A DNA stretch of 64,000 nucleotides from Geodermatophilus sabuli (GTDB taxonomy: Bacteria; Actinomycetota; Actinomycetes; Mycobacteriales; Geodermatophilaceae): contig NZ_OBDO01000015.1 of NCBI RefSeq assembly GCF_900215145.1, forward strand, positions 18,100-82,099, in the 5' to 3' direction. Made by a program: the position numbers and the translations under genes. The notes beneath the pieces are model-generated. The model had not been told where the DNA came from, did no database searches, and saw nothing but the letters and a program-made list of their open reading frames with translations. Every line of letters begins with the position of its first letter. Positions within the stretch are counted from its first letter, which is position 1. This document shows, piece by piece, positions 7,618 through 16,977 of this stretch.

Positions 7618-9287
7618 TGACCGGGCTGCGCAGCAACTTCCCGGCCGGCGGGACGCCGTGGGCGATGCGCCGGGCGCAGTGGACCGCGCTGGGCCTGTCC
7701 GACGAGGACATGGACAAGCCCAAGATCGCGATCGTCAACAGCTCGTCGAAGCTGGCCAGCTGCTTCAGTCACCTCGACGACGTCGTGCCGCCGCTGATGG
7801 CGGCGATCCGGGCGGCCGGCGGCGTGCCGTTCGAGGTGCGGACCGCCGCGCCCAGCGACGCGATCACCAGCGCCGGCGCGCAGGGCCGGTACATCCTGCC
7901 CAGCCGGGACCTCATCGCCAGCGACATCGAGGTCGCCGTGGAGGGCGCCCAGCTCGACGGCATGGTCACCCTCGCCTCCTGCGACAAGACCACCCCCGGG
8001 CAGCTCATGGCCGCCGGCCGGCTGGACATCCCGACGATCGTCGTCGGCTGCGGCTACCAGCCCTCCGGCGTCTACCGCGGCGAGCACGTCGACTTCGAGG
8101 ACGTCTTCCTCTACGCCGGCCACGTCGCCACCGGCGCGATGACCGTCGAGGAGCTGGCCGAGATGGCCTCGGTCGCCGTCAGCGGTCCCGGCGTCTGCGC
8201 CGGCATGGGGACGGCCAACTCGATGCACATCGCCACCGAGGCCCTCGGCATGGCGATGCCCGGCAGCACGCCGGTGCTGGCGCTGAGCGACAAGATGTTC
8301 GCCGACGCCGAGCGGGCCGGGCGGCGCATCGTGGAGCTGGTCCGCGAGGACCTCCGGCCCCGCCAGATCCTGACCCCCGGCGCGTTCCGCAACGCGGTCA
8401 CCGCGGTGCTGGCCATCAGCGGCTCGGTCAACTGCGTCAAGCACCTGCAGGCGGTCGCCGTCGAGGCCGGCTGCGACGTCGACGTCATGGCGCTGTTCGA
8501 GGAGCTGGCGCCGCGGGTGCCGCTGCTCAGCGCGGTCAAGCCCAACGGCGACCGGCGCATCGACGAGTTCGAGGCCGCCGGGGGAGCGCAGGCGCTGCTG
8601 CACCAGCTCCGCCCCCTGCTCGACCTCGACCAGCCCACGGTCGACGGCCGCACGATGGGCGAGGTCCTCGGCGGCGCGACGGTGGCCGACGCCGACGTCA
8701 TCCACCCGGTCGACGACCCCCTCGCCACACACCCCGGCATCACCGTCGTCCGCGGCTCGCTGGCCCCGGAGGGCGCGGTCGTCAAGCGCACCGTGGCCGA
8801 CGACGGGGTGCAACGGTTCTGCGGGCCGGCGAGGGTCTACACCTCCCGCGAGGAGGGCCTGGCCGGCATCCGCGGCGGCGAGGTGCGCCCCGGCGACGTC
8901 GTCGTCCTCAGCGGGCTGGGCCTGCGCGGCTCCCCGGGCATGGCGCTGACGTCGGCGTTCGTGTTCGCCCTCGACGGCGCCGGCCTCGGCGACTCCGTGG
9001 TCGTGGTGACCGACGGGCAGATGTCCGGGCTGGTCAACAAGGGCCTGGTCGTCGCCGAGGTCAGCCCCGAGGGCGCCGTGGGCGGGCCGCTCGGCCTGGT
9101 CCGCGACGGCGACTCGATCTCGGTGGACGTCGACGCGCGCATCCTCGACCTCGAGGTGCCCGCCGAGGAGCTGGAGCGGCGCCGCGCCGAGCTGCCGCCG
9201 CTGCCGGCCCCGCGTGGCTGCGGCTGGCTGGACGTCTACGCGCGGACGGTGTCCCCGCTCGCCCGCGGCGCCACGCTCGGCGGCTGA
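7617..9287 (+). CDS. IlvD/Edd family dehydratase (paralogue 2)
   Basis: 556 residues; starts at an ATG overlapping the upstream TGA (TGATG). Shares with the 303-2009 protein the opening RSNFPAGGTPWAMRRAQW, NSSSKLASCFSHLD, LASCDKTTPGQLMAAGRLDIPTIVVGCGYQPSG and GPGVCAGMGTANSMH blocks, so the Fe-S cysteines are intact. The two paralogues look roughly two-thirds identical by eye, which argues for duplication and specialisation on stereoisomers or consecutive dehydrations. Its last 52 bases overlap the end of the convergent MFS gene. Likely acts on a hydroxy-acid in the same pathway as the FAD oxidoreductase before it. Confidence 0.9.
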   Translation: MTGLRSNFPAGGTPWAMRRAQWTALGLSDEDMDKPKIAIVNSSSKLASCFSHLDDVVPPLMAAIRAAGGVPFEVRTAAPSDAITSAGAQGRYILPSRDLIASDIEVAVEGAQLDGMVTLASCDKTTPGQLMAAGRLDIPTIVVGCGYQPSGVYRGEHVDFEDVFLYAGHVATGAMTVEELAEMASVAVSGPGVCAGMGTANSMHIATEALGMAMPGSTPVLALSDKMFADAERAGRRIVELVREDLRPRQILTPGAFRNAVTAVLAISGSVNCVKHLQAVAVEAGCDVDVMALFEELAPRVPLLSAVKPNGDRRIDEFEAAGGAQALLHQLRPLLDLDQPTVDGRTMGEVLGGATVADADVIHPVDDPLATHPGITVVRGSLAPEGAVVKRTVADDGVQRFCGPARVYTSREEGLAGIRGGEVRPGDVVVLSGLGLRGSPGMALTSAFVFALDGAGLGDSVVVVTDGQMSGLVNKGLVVAEVSPEGAVGGPLGLVRDGDSISVDVDARILDLEVPAEELERRRAELPPLPAPRGCGWLDVYARTVSPLARGATLGG

Positions 9288-10723
9288 GCCGGCGACCGGC
9301 CGGCGAGGAACCACACGACCAGCGCCGCGAGCACACAGGTGGCGCTGCCGATGACACCGATGACCGTGTACGCGACGCCGGCCGGCAGCTCCCCGCCGGC
9401 CGGCGTCGCGACCGCCAGGACCGTCGCGGTCGAGGCGCTGCCGACCGCGAACCCCGCGTAGCGCAGCACCTGGTTCAGCGCCATGGCGCTGCCGGTCTCC
9501 CGGGGCGGGACGGCGGACACGACCAGCCCCGCGGCCGCGGCGAACACGGTGCTCACCCCCAGCCCGGCGACCGCGGTGACGACGAGCAGCACCCACAGCT
9601 CGCTGCGGTACGCGGCGAACAGGCCCTGGGCGGCGGCCATCAGCAGCGCGCCGACCACCAGCACCACCCGGGGGCGCACGCGCTCGCCCAGCCGGCGGGA
9701 CAGCGGGCCGGCGAGCATGCCGGCCAGGGAGAACGGCAGCAGCAGCAGCCCGGCGACCAGCCCGGAGGCGCCGAAGCCGTAGCCGCTGTCCGCGGGCGTC
9801 TGGGCGAGGATCGGCACCGAGCCGAGCATCAGGTAGTTGGCCAGGCTGACCAGCAGCACGGAGGCGTGCCCGGACGCGGGAAGGCGCCCGCGGGCCAGCC
9901 GCAGGTCGATCAGCGGGGCGCGGGTCCGCAGCGCCAGGGCGGCCCAGGCGGCCAGCAGGACGAGCGCGGCGGAGCCCAGCAGCAGCACCCGGCCCGACGT
10001 CCAGCCCCAGCCCTCACCCTCGCTGAGGGTCACCAGCGCACCGGCCAGGCCCGCGCCGAGCAGCAGCGCGCCGGGCAGGTCGAACCGGCGCGGCGGGGCG
10101 GCCGACGCCGGCGGCAGCACGAGGGCGGCGGCGGCGAGCGCACCGGCGCAGACTGCCGTCGCCGTCCAGAACGCGGCCGTCGCCCCGGCGTAGGTGGTGA
10201 TCGCCCCGGCGATCGGGTAGCCGAGCCCCACACCGGAGACGACGGTGATCGACAGGGCGGCGATGGTGCGGCGCGAGCGGTCCGGCGGCAGCGCCTCGCG
10301 GGCCGTGGCGATCAGCAGCGGCATCAGGCCCAGGCCGAAGCCCTGCAGCCCGCGCCCGGCCAGGAACCAGCCCAGCGTCAGCGGCAGCGCGGTGAGGACA
10401 CCGCCGAGCACGACCAGGGTCAGGGCGGTGAGCGCGACGGCCCGGCGGTGCGACCCGTCGCCGAGCCGGCCGAGGACCGGCGTGGCGACCGCGCCGACCA
10501 GCAGCGGCATCGTCAGCGACCACTGGGCCACGTGCAGCGGCACGTCGTACAGGTCGGCGACGGCCGGGATGAGGGGCGCCCCGACGCTGCTGGTCACCGC
10601 CACCACGGTGGCGACGAGGACCAGGACGGGGACCAGGACCCGCGACGGGGCCCGCCCGGTCGGCCCCGGACGCGCCGGCGCCGGCGACCCGGTCGGGGGG
10701 ACCGGGTCGCCGGCGGGTGTCAC
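9236..10723 (-). CDS. MFS transporter (DHA2-like)
   Basis: 495 residues, mostly hydrophobic with at least 12 predicted membrane helices; contains the MFS loop motif PVLGRLGDGSHRR between helices 2 and 3 and GRGLQGFGLGLMPLLIATAREALPP, typical of drug:H+ antiporter families. The GTG start at 10723 lies 15 bp after the formaldehyde dehydrogenase stop, without a strong ribosome site, so the start is uncertain. TAG stop lies inside the end of the convergent dehydratase gene (52-bp overlap). Likely exports or imports a small organic compound; the link to the neighbouring pathways is only positional. Confidence 0.85.
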   Translation of the reverse strand: MTPAGDPVPPTGSPAPARPGPTGRAPSRVLVPVLVLVATVVAVTSSVGAPLIPAVADLYDVPLHVAQWSLTMPLLVGAVATPVLGRLGDGSHRRAVALTALTLVVLGGVLTALPLTLGWFLAGRGLQGFGLGLMPLLIATAREALPPDRSRRTIAALSITVVSGVGLGYPIAGAITTYAGATAAFWTATAVCAGALAAAALVLPPASAAPPRRFDLPGALLLGAGLAGALVTLSEGEGWGWTSGRVLLLGSAALVLLAAWAALALRTRAPLIDLRLARGRLPASGHASVLLVSLANYLMLGSVPILAQTPADSGYGFGASGLVAGLLLLPFSLAGMLAGPLSRRLGERVRPRVVLVVGALLMAAAQGLFAAYRSELWVLLVVTAVAGLGVSTVFAAAAGLVVSAVPPRETGSAMALNQVLRYAGFAVGSASTATVLAVATPAGGELPAGVAYTVIGVIGSATCVLAALVVWFLAGRSPAQPPSVAPRASGDTVRA

Positions 10724-10737
10724 GGGGGAGGCGCCGG

Positions 10738-11964
10738 TCAGGCGGCGGCCTTGCCGGTGACGTTGTGCGGGTCGATGACGTACTTCTTGGCGACGCCGGA
10801 GTCGAACTCGGCGTAGCCGCGCGGGGCGTCGTCGAGGCCGATGACGGTGGCGTTGACCGCCTTCGCGATCTGCACCTTGTCGTGCAGGATCGCCATCATC
10901 AGCTGCCGGTTGTAGCGCATCACCGGGCACTGGCCGGTGGTGAACGACAGCGACTTGGCCCAGCCGGTGCCCAGCGAGATCGACAGCGCGCCCACCTTGG
11001 CCGCCTCGTCGATGCCGCCCGGGTCGCCGGTCACGTAGAGGCCGGGGATGCCCAGCGCGCCACCGGCCGCGGTGACCTCCATGAGGGAGTTGAGCACCGT
11101 CGCCGGCGCCTCCTTCTGAGCGCCGGAGCCGTGGCCGCGGGCCTCGAAGCCGACCGCGTCCACGCCGCAGTCGACCTCGGGGACGCCGAGGATCTGCTCG
11201 ATCTGGTCCTTCGGGTCGCCCTTGGAGACGTCGACGGTCTCGCAGCCGAAGGCGCGGGCGGCGGCCAGCCGGTCCTCGTTGAGGTCACCGACGATGACGA
11301 CCGCGGCGCCGAGCAGCTGCGCGGAGACCGCGGCGGCCAGGCCGACGGGGCCGGCGCCGGCGACGTAGACGGTGGAGCCGGTGGTGACGCCGGCGGTGTA
11401 GGCGCCGTGGTACCCGGTCGGGAAGATGTCCGACAGCATGGTCAGGTCGAGGACCTTCTCGATGGCCTGGTCGCGGTCGGGGAAGCGGAGCAGGTTCCAG
11501 TCCGCGTAGGGGACCATCACGTACTCGGCCTGGCCGCCCTGCCAGCCGCCCATGTCGACGTAGCCGTACGCCGAGCCGGGGCGGTCGGGGTTGACGTTCA
11601 GGCAGATGCCGGTCTTGCCCTCCTTGCAGTTGCGGCAGCGGCCGCAGGAGATGTTGAACGGTACCGAGCAGACGTCCCCGGTCGTGATGAACTCCACGCC
11701 CGGGCCGGTCTCGACGACCTCGCCGAGGATCTCGTGGCCGAGGACCAGCCCGTGCGGGGCGGTGGTGCGGCCGCGGACCATGTGCTGGTCGCTGCCGCAG
11801 ATGTTGGTGGTGAGCACCTTGAGGATGGCGCCGTGGGGTACCTGGCGGCCCACGTTGTCCGGGTGCACGCCCGGGCCGTCCTTGAGCACGAGCTCGGGGT
11901 AGTCCAGGTCGGTGATCTCCACCTTGCCCGGACCCTGGTAGGTCACGCCGCGGTTGTTCGCCAT
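10738..11964 (-). CDS. fdhA: Glutathione-independent formaldehyde dehydrogenase (Zn, NAD)
   Basis: 408 residues of the zinc-containing medium-chain dehydrogenase superfamily. Catalytic-zinc Cys in TTNICGSDQHMVRGR and His-Glu in GLVLGHEILGEV; structural-zinc cysteines in SCGRCRNCKEGKTGIC; nucleotide motif VYVAGAGPVGLAAAVSAQLLGA. The long insert with HGSGAQKEAPATVLN and the opening NRGVTYQGPGKVEI fit the Pseudomonas-type FdhA that oxidises formaldehyde with tightly bound NAD and no thiol cofactor. Good ribosome site GAGGAGAG before the ATG. In context it would detoxify formaldehyde released by O-demethylation of methoxy-aromatics (Rieske oxygenase at 20432). Confidence 0.93.
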   Translation of the reverse strand: MANNRGVTYQGPGKVEITDLDYPELVLKDGPGVHPDNVGRQVPHGAILKVLTTNICGSDQHMVRGRTTAPHGLVLGHEILGEVVETGPGVEFITTGDVCSVPFNISCGRCRNCKEGKTGICLNVNPDRPGSAYGYVDMGGWQGGQAEYVMVPYADWNLLRFPDRDQAIEKVLDLTMLSDIFPTGYHGAYTAGVTTGSTVYVAGAGPVGLAAAVSAQLLGAAVVIVGDLNEDRLAAARAFGCETVDVSKGDPKDQIEQILGVPEVDCGVDAVGFEARGHGSGAQKEAPATVLNSLMEVTAAGGALGIPGLYVTGDPGGIDEAAKVGALSISLGTGWAKSLSFTTGQCPVMRYNRQLMMAILHDKVQIAKAVNATVIGLDDAPRGYAEFDSGVAKKYVIDPHNVTGKAAA

Positions 11965-12090
11965 GTGGTCGCTCTCCTCGTCGTCGAGTGGACGCCGGCA
12001 CGCTCGCGGCTGCCGGCGGGACGGTCAACTGGTGCTTCCCGGAGGCGGGAGGACGGTGTGCCCGCCCTCCCGCCCCGGTCGGGTCCTGCG

Positions 12091-13554
12091 TCAGGCGGGG
12101 AAGCCCACCGAGTGGGTGTCCATGAACTCCCGGAGCCCCTCGATGCCCATCTCCCGGCCCATGCCGCTGTGGTTGAACCCGCCGAACGGCGCCCGCTCGT
12201 CGAGGTGGGCGGCACCGTGGGCGTTGACGAAGGTGTAGCCGGTGCGCAGCCGCGCCGCGACCGCTGCGGCGCGGTCCAGGTCGGCGGTCCACACCGACGA
12301 GCACAGCCCCGACCAGGTGTCGTTGGCCCGCGCCACGGCGTCGTCCTCGTCGTCGAAGGGCAGGACCGGCAGGGTCGGGCCGAACTGCTCCTCGACGACG
12401 ACGCGGGCGTCGTCGGCCGGGTCCAGCACCAGCGAGGGCCGCAGGAAGTTGCCGACGGAGATGTCGGCGCCCTCGGCCGCCTCGCCGAACTCGCGGACCT
12501 CGGCGCCGGACTCGCGGGCCTGCGCGAGCAGCTCCTGCACGTACTCCTTCTGCCGGGCCTGGTGCAGCGGGCCCATGGTCACGTTCTCGTCGAGACCGTG
12601 GCCGAGCCGCTGGGCGGCGAGCAGGCCCGAGAGGCCCTCGACGACCTCGTCGTAGCGGGAGCGGTGCACGTACAGCCGCTTGGTGGCCATGCAGATCTGG
12701 CCGGTCGAGTCGAACGTGCCCGTGTACAGCCGCTGCATCGCGTCACCGGAGAGGTCGGCGTCGGCGAGGACCAGCGCGGGGTCGTTGCCGCCGAGCTCCA
12801 GCGCCACGCGGGTCAGCGACTGGGCGGCCATCGACATGATCCGCTTGCCGCCACCGGGGCTGCCGGTGAAGCAGACGTGCTTGACCCGGTCGTCGGAGAC
12901 GAGGGCCGCGCCGATCTCGGCGTCGGCGCCGGTGACGACGTTCAGCACGCCCGGCGGCAGCAGCTCGGCGACCTGCTGCACGGTGCGGGTGGTGGCCAGC
13001 GGGGTGCTGGGCGGCGGCTTCACCACGACGGTGTTGCCGGCGAGCAGCGCGTAGGGGAGCGAGGCGGCGAGGATCGCCAGCGGCCAGTTGAACGGCACGA
13101 TGACCGTGACCACGCCCAGCGGCAGGTAGCCGATCGTCGTCCGGTACGGCGGCGCGGGCAGGGTGGTCGTCTGCTCGACCTGGTCGGCGAGCTGGGCGGC
13201 CAGGCCGAAGCGGTGGGCGAACACGATGGAGTCGATGAACGACTCCATGCGGATCTTGCCGTTCTCGCGGGTGAGGATCTCGGCCGTCGCGTGCCGGTCG
13301 GCCTCCAGCGGCGCCAGGGCCGCGGTGATCAGCTCGGCGCGCTCCTGCGGGCTGCGGGCGGCCCAGGTGGGGAAGGCGCGGTCGGCGGCGGCGACGGCCT
13401 CCTCCGCCTGCTTGGCGCTGGCGGCCGCGGCGTAGCCGACGACCGACCGGCCGTCGGCCGGGTCGACCACCTGCAGGTGGTCGTCGGTGCTGCGGGTCTC
13501 ACCGGCGATGAACAGCTCGGTGCGGATCTCCGGCAGCTGGTCCAGGGACACCAT
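12091..13554 (-). CDS. Aldehyde dehydrogenase (benzaldehyde/vanillin dehydrogenase-like)
   Basis: 487 residues. Class-typical motifs: FNWPLAILAASLPYALLAGNTVVVKPPPSTPLA, glycine motif FTGSPGGGKRI, catalytic Glu in ALELGGNDPALVLADAD, catalytic Cys in DSTGQICMATKRLYV, and EEQFGPTLPVLPF. This is an NAD(P)-dependent aldehyde dehydrogenase. It lies between formaldehyde dehydrogenase (same strand, 126 bp) and a divergent benzoylformate decarboxylase, whose product is an aromatic aldehyde. An aryl-aldehyde substrate (benzaldehyde or vanillin) is therefore the best inference, but the family is broad. Confidence 0.9.
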   Translation of the reverse strand: MVSLDQLPEIRTELFIAGETRSTDDHLQVVDPADGRSVVGYAAAASAKQAEEAVAAADRAFPTWAARSPQERAELITAALAPLEADRHATAEILTRENGKIRMESFIDSIVFAHRFGLAAQLADQVEQTTTLPAPPYRTTIGYLPLGVVTVIVPFNWPLAILAASLPYALLAGNTVVVKPPPSTPLATTRTVQQVAELLPPGVLNVVTGADAEIGAALVSDDRVKHVCFTGSPGGGKRIMSMAAQSLTRVALELGGNDPALVLADADLSGDAMQRLYTGTFDSTGQICMATKRLYVHRSRYDEVVEGLSGLLAAQRLGHGLDENVTMGPLHQARQKEYVQELLAQARESGAEVREFGEAAEGADISVGNFLRPSLVLDPADDARVVVEEQFGPTLPVLPFDDEDDAVARANDTWSGLCSSVWTADLDRAAAVAARLRTGYTFVNAHGAAHLDERAPFGGFNHSGMGREMGIEGLREFMDTHSVGFPA

Positions 13555-13786
13555 TCGGTCTGCTTCCTCAGGGTCGGGACAGGGGCCGCCCGGGGGCGGC
13601 CCGCGGGCGTGTGCCCGCCGTCACGGTAGGCCCGGAGGTCCCGAGGTGCCCCGGCCATCCGACCGGACCGGGTCCGGCGGATCCGGAGGGGCCGCCCGCG
13701 ACATCCGACGTAGGCGGAAGCCGGCGCGGGGCGGGGTCTAGCCTGCGCGGGCACCGGCCTGCGACCACCGCCTCCAGGAGGACGAC
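13555..13786. promoter_or_regulatory. Divergent control region between aldehyde dehydrogenase and benzoylformate decarboxylase
   Basis: A 232-bp gap without a gene. It holds a near-perfect palindrome CCGGACC-G-GGTCCGG at 13673-13687 (operator candidate), a GACGTAG element at 13717-13723 resembling two ATGACGTAG sites further right (15474, 19430), an 8-bp G/C stem at 13583-13602 in the leader of the leftward gene, and an AGGAGG ribosome site for the rightward GTG start. No convincing -35/-10 pair could be fixed. Confidence 0.4.
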
Positions 13787-15388
13787 GTGCCCACCGTGCG
13801 CGAGACCACCTACGACCTGCTCCGGACCTGGGGCCTGACCACCGTGTTCGGCAACCCGGGGTCCAACGAGCTGCCCTTCCTCGACGGGTTCCCCGACGAC
13901 TTCCGCTACGTGCTGGGCCTGCACGAGGGCGCGGTGCTCGCCATGGCCGACGGGTACGCCCAGGTCACCGGCCGCCCGGCGCTGGTGAACCTGCACTCCG
14001 CCGCCGGCCTGGGCAACGCCATGGGCAACCTGGCCAACGCCAGGGCCTGCGGGACGCCGCTGGTGGTGACCGCCGGCCAGCAGGCCCGCCCGATGGTGGG
14101 CCTGGGCTCGATGCTCGGCGAGCCGGGCATGACCCGCGTGCCCGAGCCGCAGGTCAAGTGGTCGTTCGAGCCGGCCCGCGCCCAGGACGTCCCGCGGGCG
14201 CTGTCGGAGGCCTTCCACCTGGCCACGCTGCCGCCGACCGGTCCGGTCTTCGTCTCCCTCCCGCTCGACGACTGGGCCCAGCCGGTGGACCCCGACGAGG
14301 TCGCCCACCTGGCCGGCCGCCGGGTGCGCCGGGCCGGCGGCCTGGACGAGGAGCTGCTGGCGGAGCTGGCCGGCCGGCTGGCCGGCGCCCGCAACCCGGT
14401 GCTGGTCGTGGGCCCCGAGGTCGACGACGAGCGCACCTTCCCCCGGGTGGTGGCGCTGGCGGAGCGGCTGCAGGCGCCCGTGTGGACGGCCCCCTCGGCG
14501 CCGCGGTGCCCCTTTCCGACCCGCCACCCACTGTGGCAGGGCCTGCTGCCGCCGAGCATCGCCGGCGTCGCCGGCCACCTGGACGGTGCCGACCTGGTCC
14601 TCGTGCTCGGCGCGCCGGTCTTCCGGTACCACGTCTACGTGCCCGGCCCCTGGCTGCCCGAGGGTGCCGAGCTGGTCGCCGTCGGCAGCGACCCGGGCAC
14701 GGCCGCCCGCGCCGCGTTCGGCGACGCGGTCGTCGCCGACGTCGCCACCGTGGCCGGCCAGCTGCTGACCGCGCTGGCCGACCTGCCGCCGCGGCCGGAG
14801 CGGCCCGCGCCGGAGCGGGCGGTCGCGGCCGAGCCGGGTGCGGCGCCGTTCACCGCGGACGCCGTGCTGGGCCTGCTCGCCCGGTCGGTGCCCGCGCACA
14901 CCCGGTTCGTCAACGAGTCGACCGCGAACACGGCGCAGTTCTGGTCGCACCTGGACCTCGCCGGCCCGCGCGGGCTGCTCTTCCCGGCCGCCGGCGGCCT
15001 GGGCTTCGGCGTGCCCGCGGCGGTGGGTGCCGCGCTGGCCGACCCCGCTCGCCCGGTGGTCGCCGTCCTCGGCGACGGCGCGTTCCAGTACGGCGTCCAG
15101 GCGGTCTGGACGGCGGTGCAGCACCAGCTGCCGGTGACCTTCGTCGTCCTGCGCAACGGCGTCTACGGGGCGCTCACCTCGTTCGTGGGGCAGCTGGGCG
15201 TGTCGGGGGTCCCCGGGCTGGAGCTCCCCGGCCTGGACGCGGTGACCATCGCGCAGGGCTACGGCGTGCCCGCCCGCGCGGTCGGCTCCGCCGAGGAGCT
15301 GACCGAGGAGCTCGCCGCCGTCGGCAAGACGGAGGGGCCGCGCCTGCTCGAGGTCCCGATCACCGCCGAGACCCGCCGGCTCGGCTGA
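13787..15388 (+). CDS. mdlC: Benzoylformate decarboxylase (TPP-dependent)
   Basis: 533 residues. Decarboxylates aryl-glyoxylates to aryl aldehydes with thiamine diphosphate. All key residues of the Pseudomonas putida enzyme are in register: Ser26 (FGNPGSNELPFL), Glu47 (LGLHEGAVL), His70 (NLHSAAGLGNAMG) and His282 (GAPVFRYHVYVPG). The TPP/Mg motif GDGAFQYG...RNGVYGAL is also there. GTG start follows a perfect AGGAGG. Product aldehyde would be oxidised by the divergent aldehyde dehydrogenase. True substrate may be benzoylformate or a ring-substituted analogue such as vanilloylformate, given the demethylase and protocatechuate genes downstream. A strong hairpin follows the stop. Confidence 0.9.
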   Translation: MPTVRETTYDLLRTWGLTTVFGNPGSNELPFLDGFPDDFRYVLGLHEGAVLAMADGYAQVTGRPALVNLHSAAGLGNAMGNLANARACGTPLVVTAGQQARPMVGLGSMLGEPGMTRVPEPQVKWSFEPARAQDVPRALSEAFHLATLPPTGPVFVSLPLDDWAQPVDPDEVAHLAGRRVRRAGGLDEELLAELAGRLAGARNPVLVVGPEVDDERTFPRVVALAERLQAPVWTAPSAPRCPFPTRHPLWQGLLPPSIAGVAGHLDGADLVLVLGAPVFRYHVYVPGPWLPEGAELVAVGSDPGTAARAAFGDAVVADVATVAGQLLTALADLPPRPERPAPERAVAAEPGAAPFTADAVLGLLARSVPAHTRFVNESTANTAQFWSHLDLAGPRGLLFPAAGGLGFGVPAAVGAALADPARPVVAVLGDGAFQYGVQAVWTAVQHQLPVTFVVLRNGVYGALTSFVGQLGVSGVPGLELPGLDAVTIAQGYGVPARAVGSAEELTEELAAVGKTEGPRLLEVPITAETRRLG

Positions 15389-15389
15389 T

Positions 15390-15430
15390 CCCCCGGAGGG
15401 GCGGGGCGGCCGGCCCTGCCCCTCCGGGGG
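15390..15430 (+). terminator. Hairpin terminator after benzoylformate decarboxylase
   Basis: Perfect 13-bp inverted repeat (CCCCCGGAGGGGC and its complement, 15390-15402 and 15418-15430) with a 15-nt loop, starting two bases after the stop codon. No U-tract, as is common in high-GC actinobacteria. Confidence 0.7.
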
Positions 15431-15620
15431 CGTCGACCCTGGTCAGCGGAGCGGGTGGGACGGATGACGTAGTCGGCGTCGCCGGGGCGACGTCCGGGAA
15501 GCGGGTCGAGCGCCTCACGACTTCGCTGTCAAGACGGGTTTCCATCTTCTGGAGCGTGTAACCGCGGTCACCTGCGGTACCACCACCCTGCCCAGCGGCG
15601 TCCAGAGGAGAACTCCCCCC

Positions 15621-16958
15621 GTGGCATCCCCCACCACCCCCGCGCCCGTCACGGCCGGCCCGTCGAAGAAGGGCATCTTCGCGGCGAGCTTCATCGGCAC
15701 GTCGATCGAGTGGTACGACTACTACATCTTCGGCACCGCCGCCGCGCTGGTGTTCGGGAGCGTCTTCTACCCCGAGTTCGACCCCACGGCCGGCACCATC
15801 GCGGCGTTCGCGACCTTCGCCGTCGGCTTCATCGCCCGCCCGCTCGGCGCCGCCGTCATCGGCCACTTCGGTGACCGGATCGGCCGCAAGTCGATGCTCG
15901 TGCTCACCCTGCTGCTCACCGGTGGCTCGACCTTCCTCATCGGTGTGCTGCCCACGTACGCCGCGATCGGCGTCGGCGCCCCGCTGCTGCTGGTCGCGCT
16001 GCGCCTGATCCAGGGCTTCGGTGTCGGCGGCGAGTGGGGTGGCGCGGTGCTGATCGCCACCGAGCACGCCAGCCCCCGCCGGCGCGCGGTCTACGGCAGC
16101 TTCGCCCAGTTCGGCGTCCCGGTCGGCGTGCTGACCTCCAACCTGGCCTTCCTCGCCGTGTCGGGGCTGTCCGACGAGGACTTCCTCGCGTGGGGCTGGC
16201 GGATCCCGTTCCTCATCAGCATCGCGCTGGTGGTCGTCGGGTTCTTCGTGCGCAGCAAGCTCCAGGACGCCCCGGAGTTCCAGGAGGTCAAGGAGAAGAA
16301 GCAGGTCGTCAAGGTCCCGGTGGCCGAGCTGGTCAAGCGGCAGCCGCGCACGCTGGTCCTGGGCAGCCTGGCCTCGATCGCCCCGCCGGCGGTCGGCTAC
16401 ACGGTGATCGTCTACATGCTCACCTACGGCACGACCGTCGTCGGCTTCGACCGCACCACGCTGCTGTGGCTGATCCTCGCCTCGACGGCGGTGTGGATCG
16501 GCACGATCGTGGTGGCCGCGCTGCTGTCGGACCGCTTCGGCTCCAAGCGGGTCTTCGCGATCGGCGCGCTCACCGCGGTCCTCTGGCCGCTGCCGATGTT
16601 CGCGCTGGTCAACACCGGCAGCGCCGGCGCGGCGCTGTTCGCCTTCGTCGTCGCCGCGGTCGTGCAGGGCATCATGGCCGGCGCCCAGGGTGGCCTGTTC
16701 ACCGAGATCTTCGAGGTGAAGACCCGCTACAGCGGGATCTCCATCGCCTACCAGCTCGGCGGCATGATCGGCGGCGCCGTCACCCCCATCGTGGCCACCG
16801 CCCTGTACGGCTCCTACGAGTCGTCGACGCCGATCGCGATCTACGTGGCGGCCCTGTCGCTGGTCAGCCTGCTGGCCGTGCTCGGCATCCGGCCCCTGCC
16901 CAAGGCGCAGCAGGCCGACGCCGACCGGCTCGGGACGGCGGCCGCGACCGCCGGCTGA
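15621..16958 (+). CDS. MFS transporter, metabolite:H+ symporter (MHS) family
   Basis: 445 residues, about 12 membrane helices. Family signatures: FIGTSIEWYDYYIFGTAAAL in helix 1, PLGAAVIGHFGDRIGRKSMLVLTLLLTGG, LRLIQGFGVGGEWGGAVLIATEHA. These fit the MHS symporters for shikimate, alpha-ketoglutarate and aromatic or short organic acids. GTG start after a GAGGAG site. The location between an arylglyoxylate decarboxylase and a protocatechuate cluster suggests uptake of an aromatic acid. The 232-bp upstream region carries an ATGACGTAG element at 15474-15482. Confidence 0.9.
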   Translation: MASPTTPAPVTAGPSKKGIFAASFIGTSIEWYDYYIFGTAAALVFGSVFYPEFDPTAGTIAAFATFAVGFIARPLGAAVIGHFGDRIGRKSMLVLTLLLTGGSTFLIGVLPTYAAIGVGAPLLLVALRLIQGFGVGGEWGGAVLIATEHASPRRRAVYGSFAQFGVPVGVLTSNLAFLAVSGLSDEDFLAWGWRIPFLISIALVVVGFFVRSKLQDAPEFQEVKEKKQVVKVPVAELVKRQPRTLVLGSLASIAPPAVGYTVIVYMLTYGTTVVGFDRTTLLWLILASTAVWIGTIVVAALLSDRFGSKRVFAIGALTAVLWPLPMFALVNTGSAGAALFAFVVAAVVQGIMAGAQGGLFTEIFEVKTRYSGISIAYQLGGMIGGAVTPIVATALYGSYESSTPIAIYVAALSLVSLLAVLGIRPLPKAQQADADRLGTAAATAG

Positions 16959-16977
16959 GCCGCAGCGCACCCGCTCC

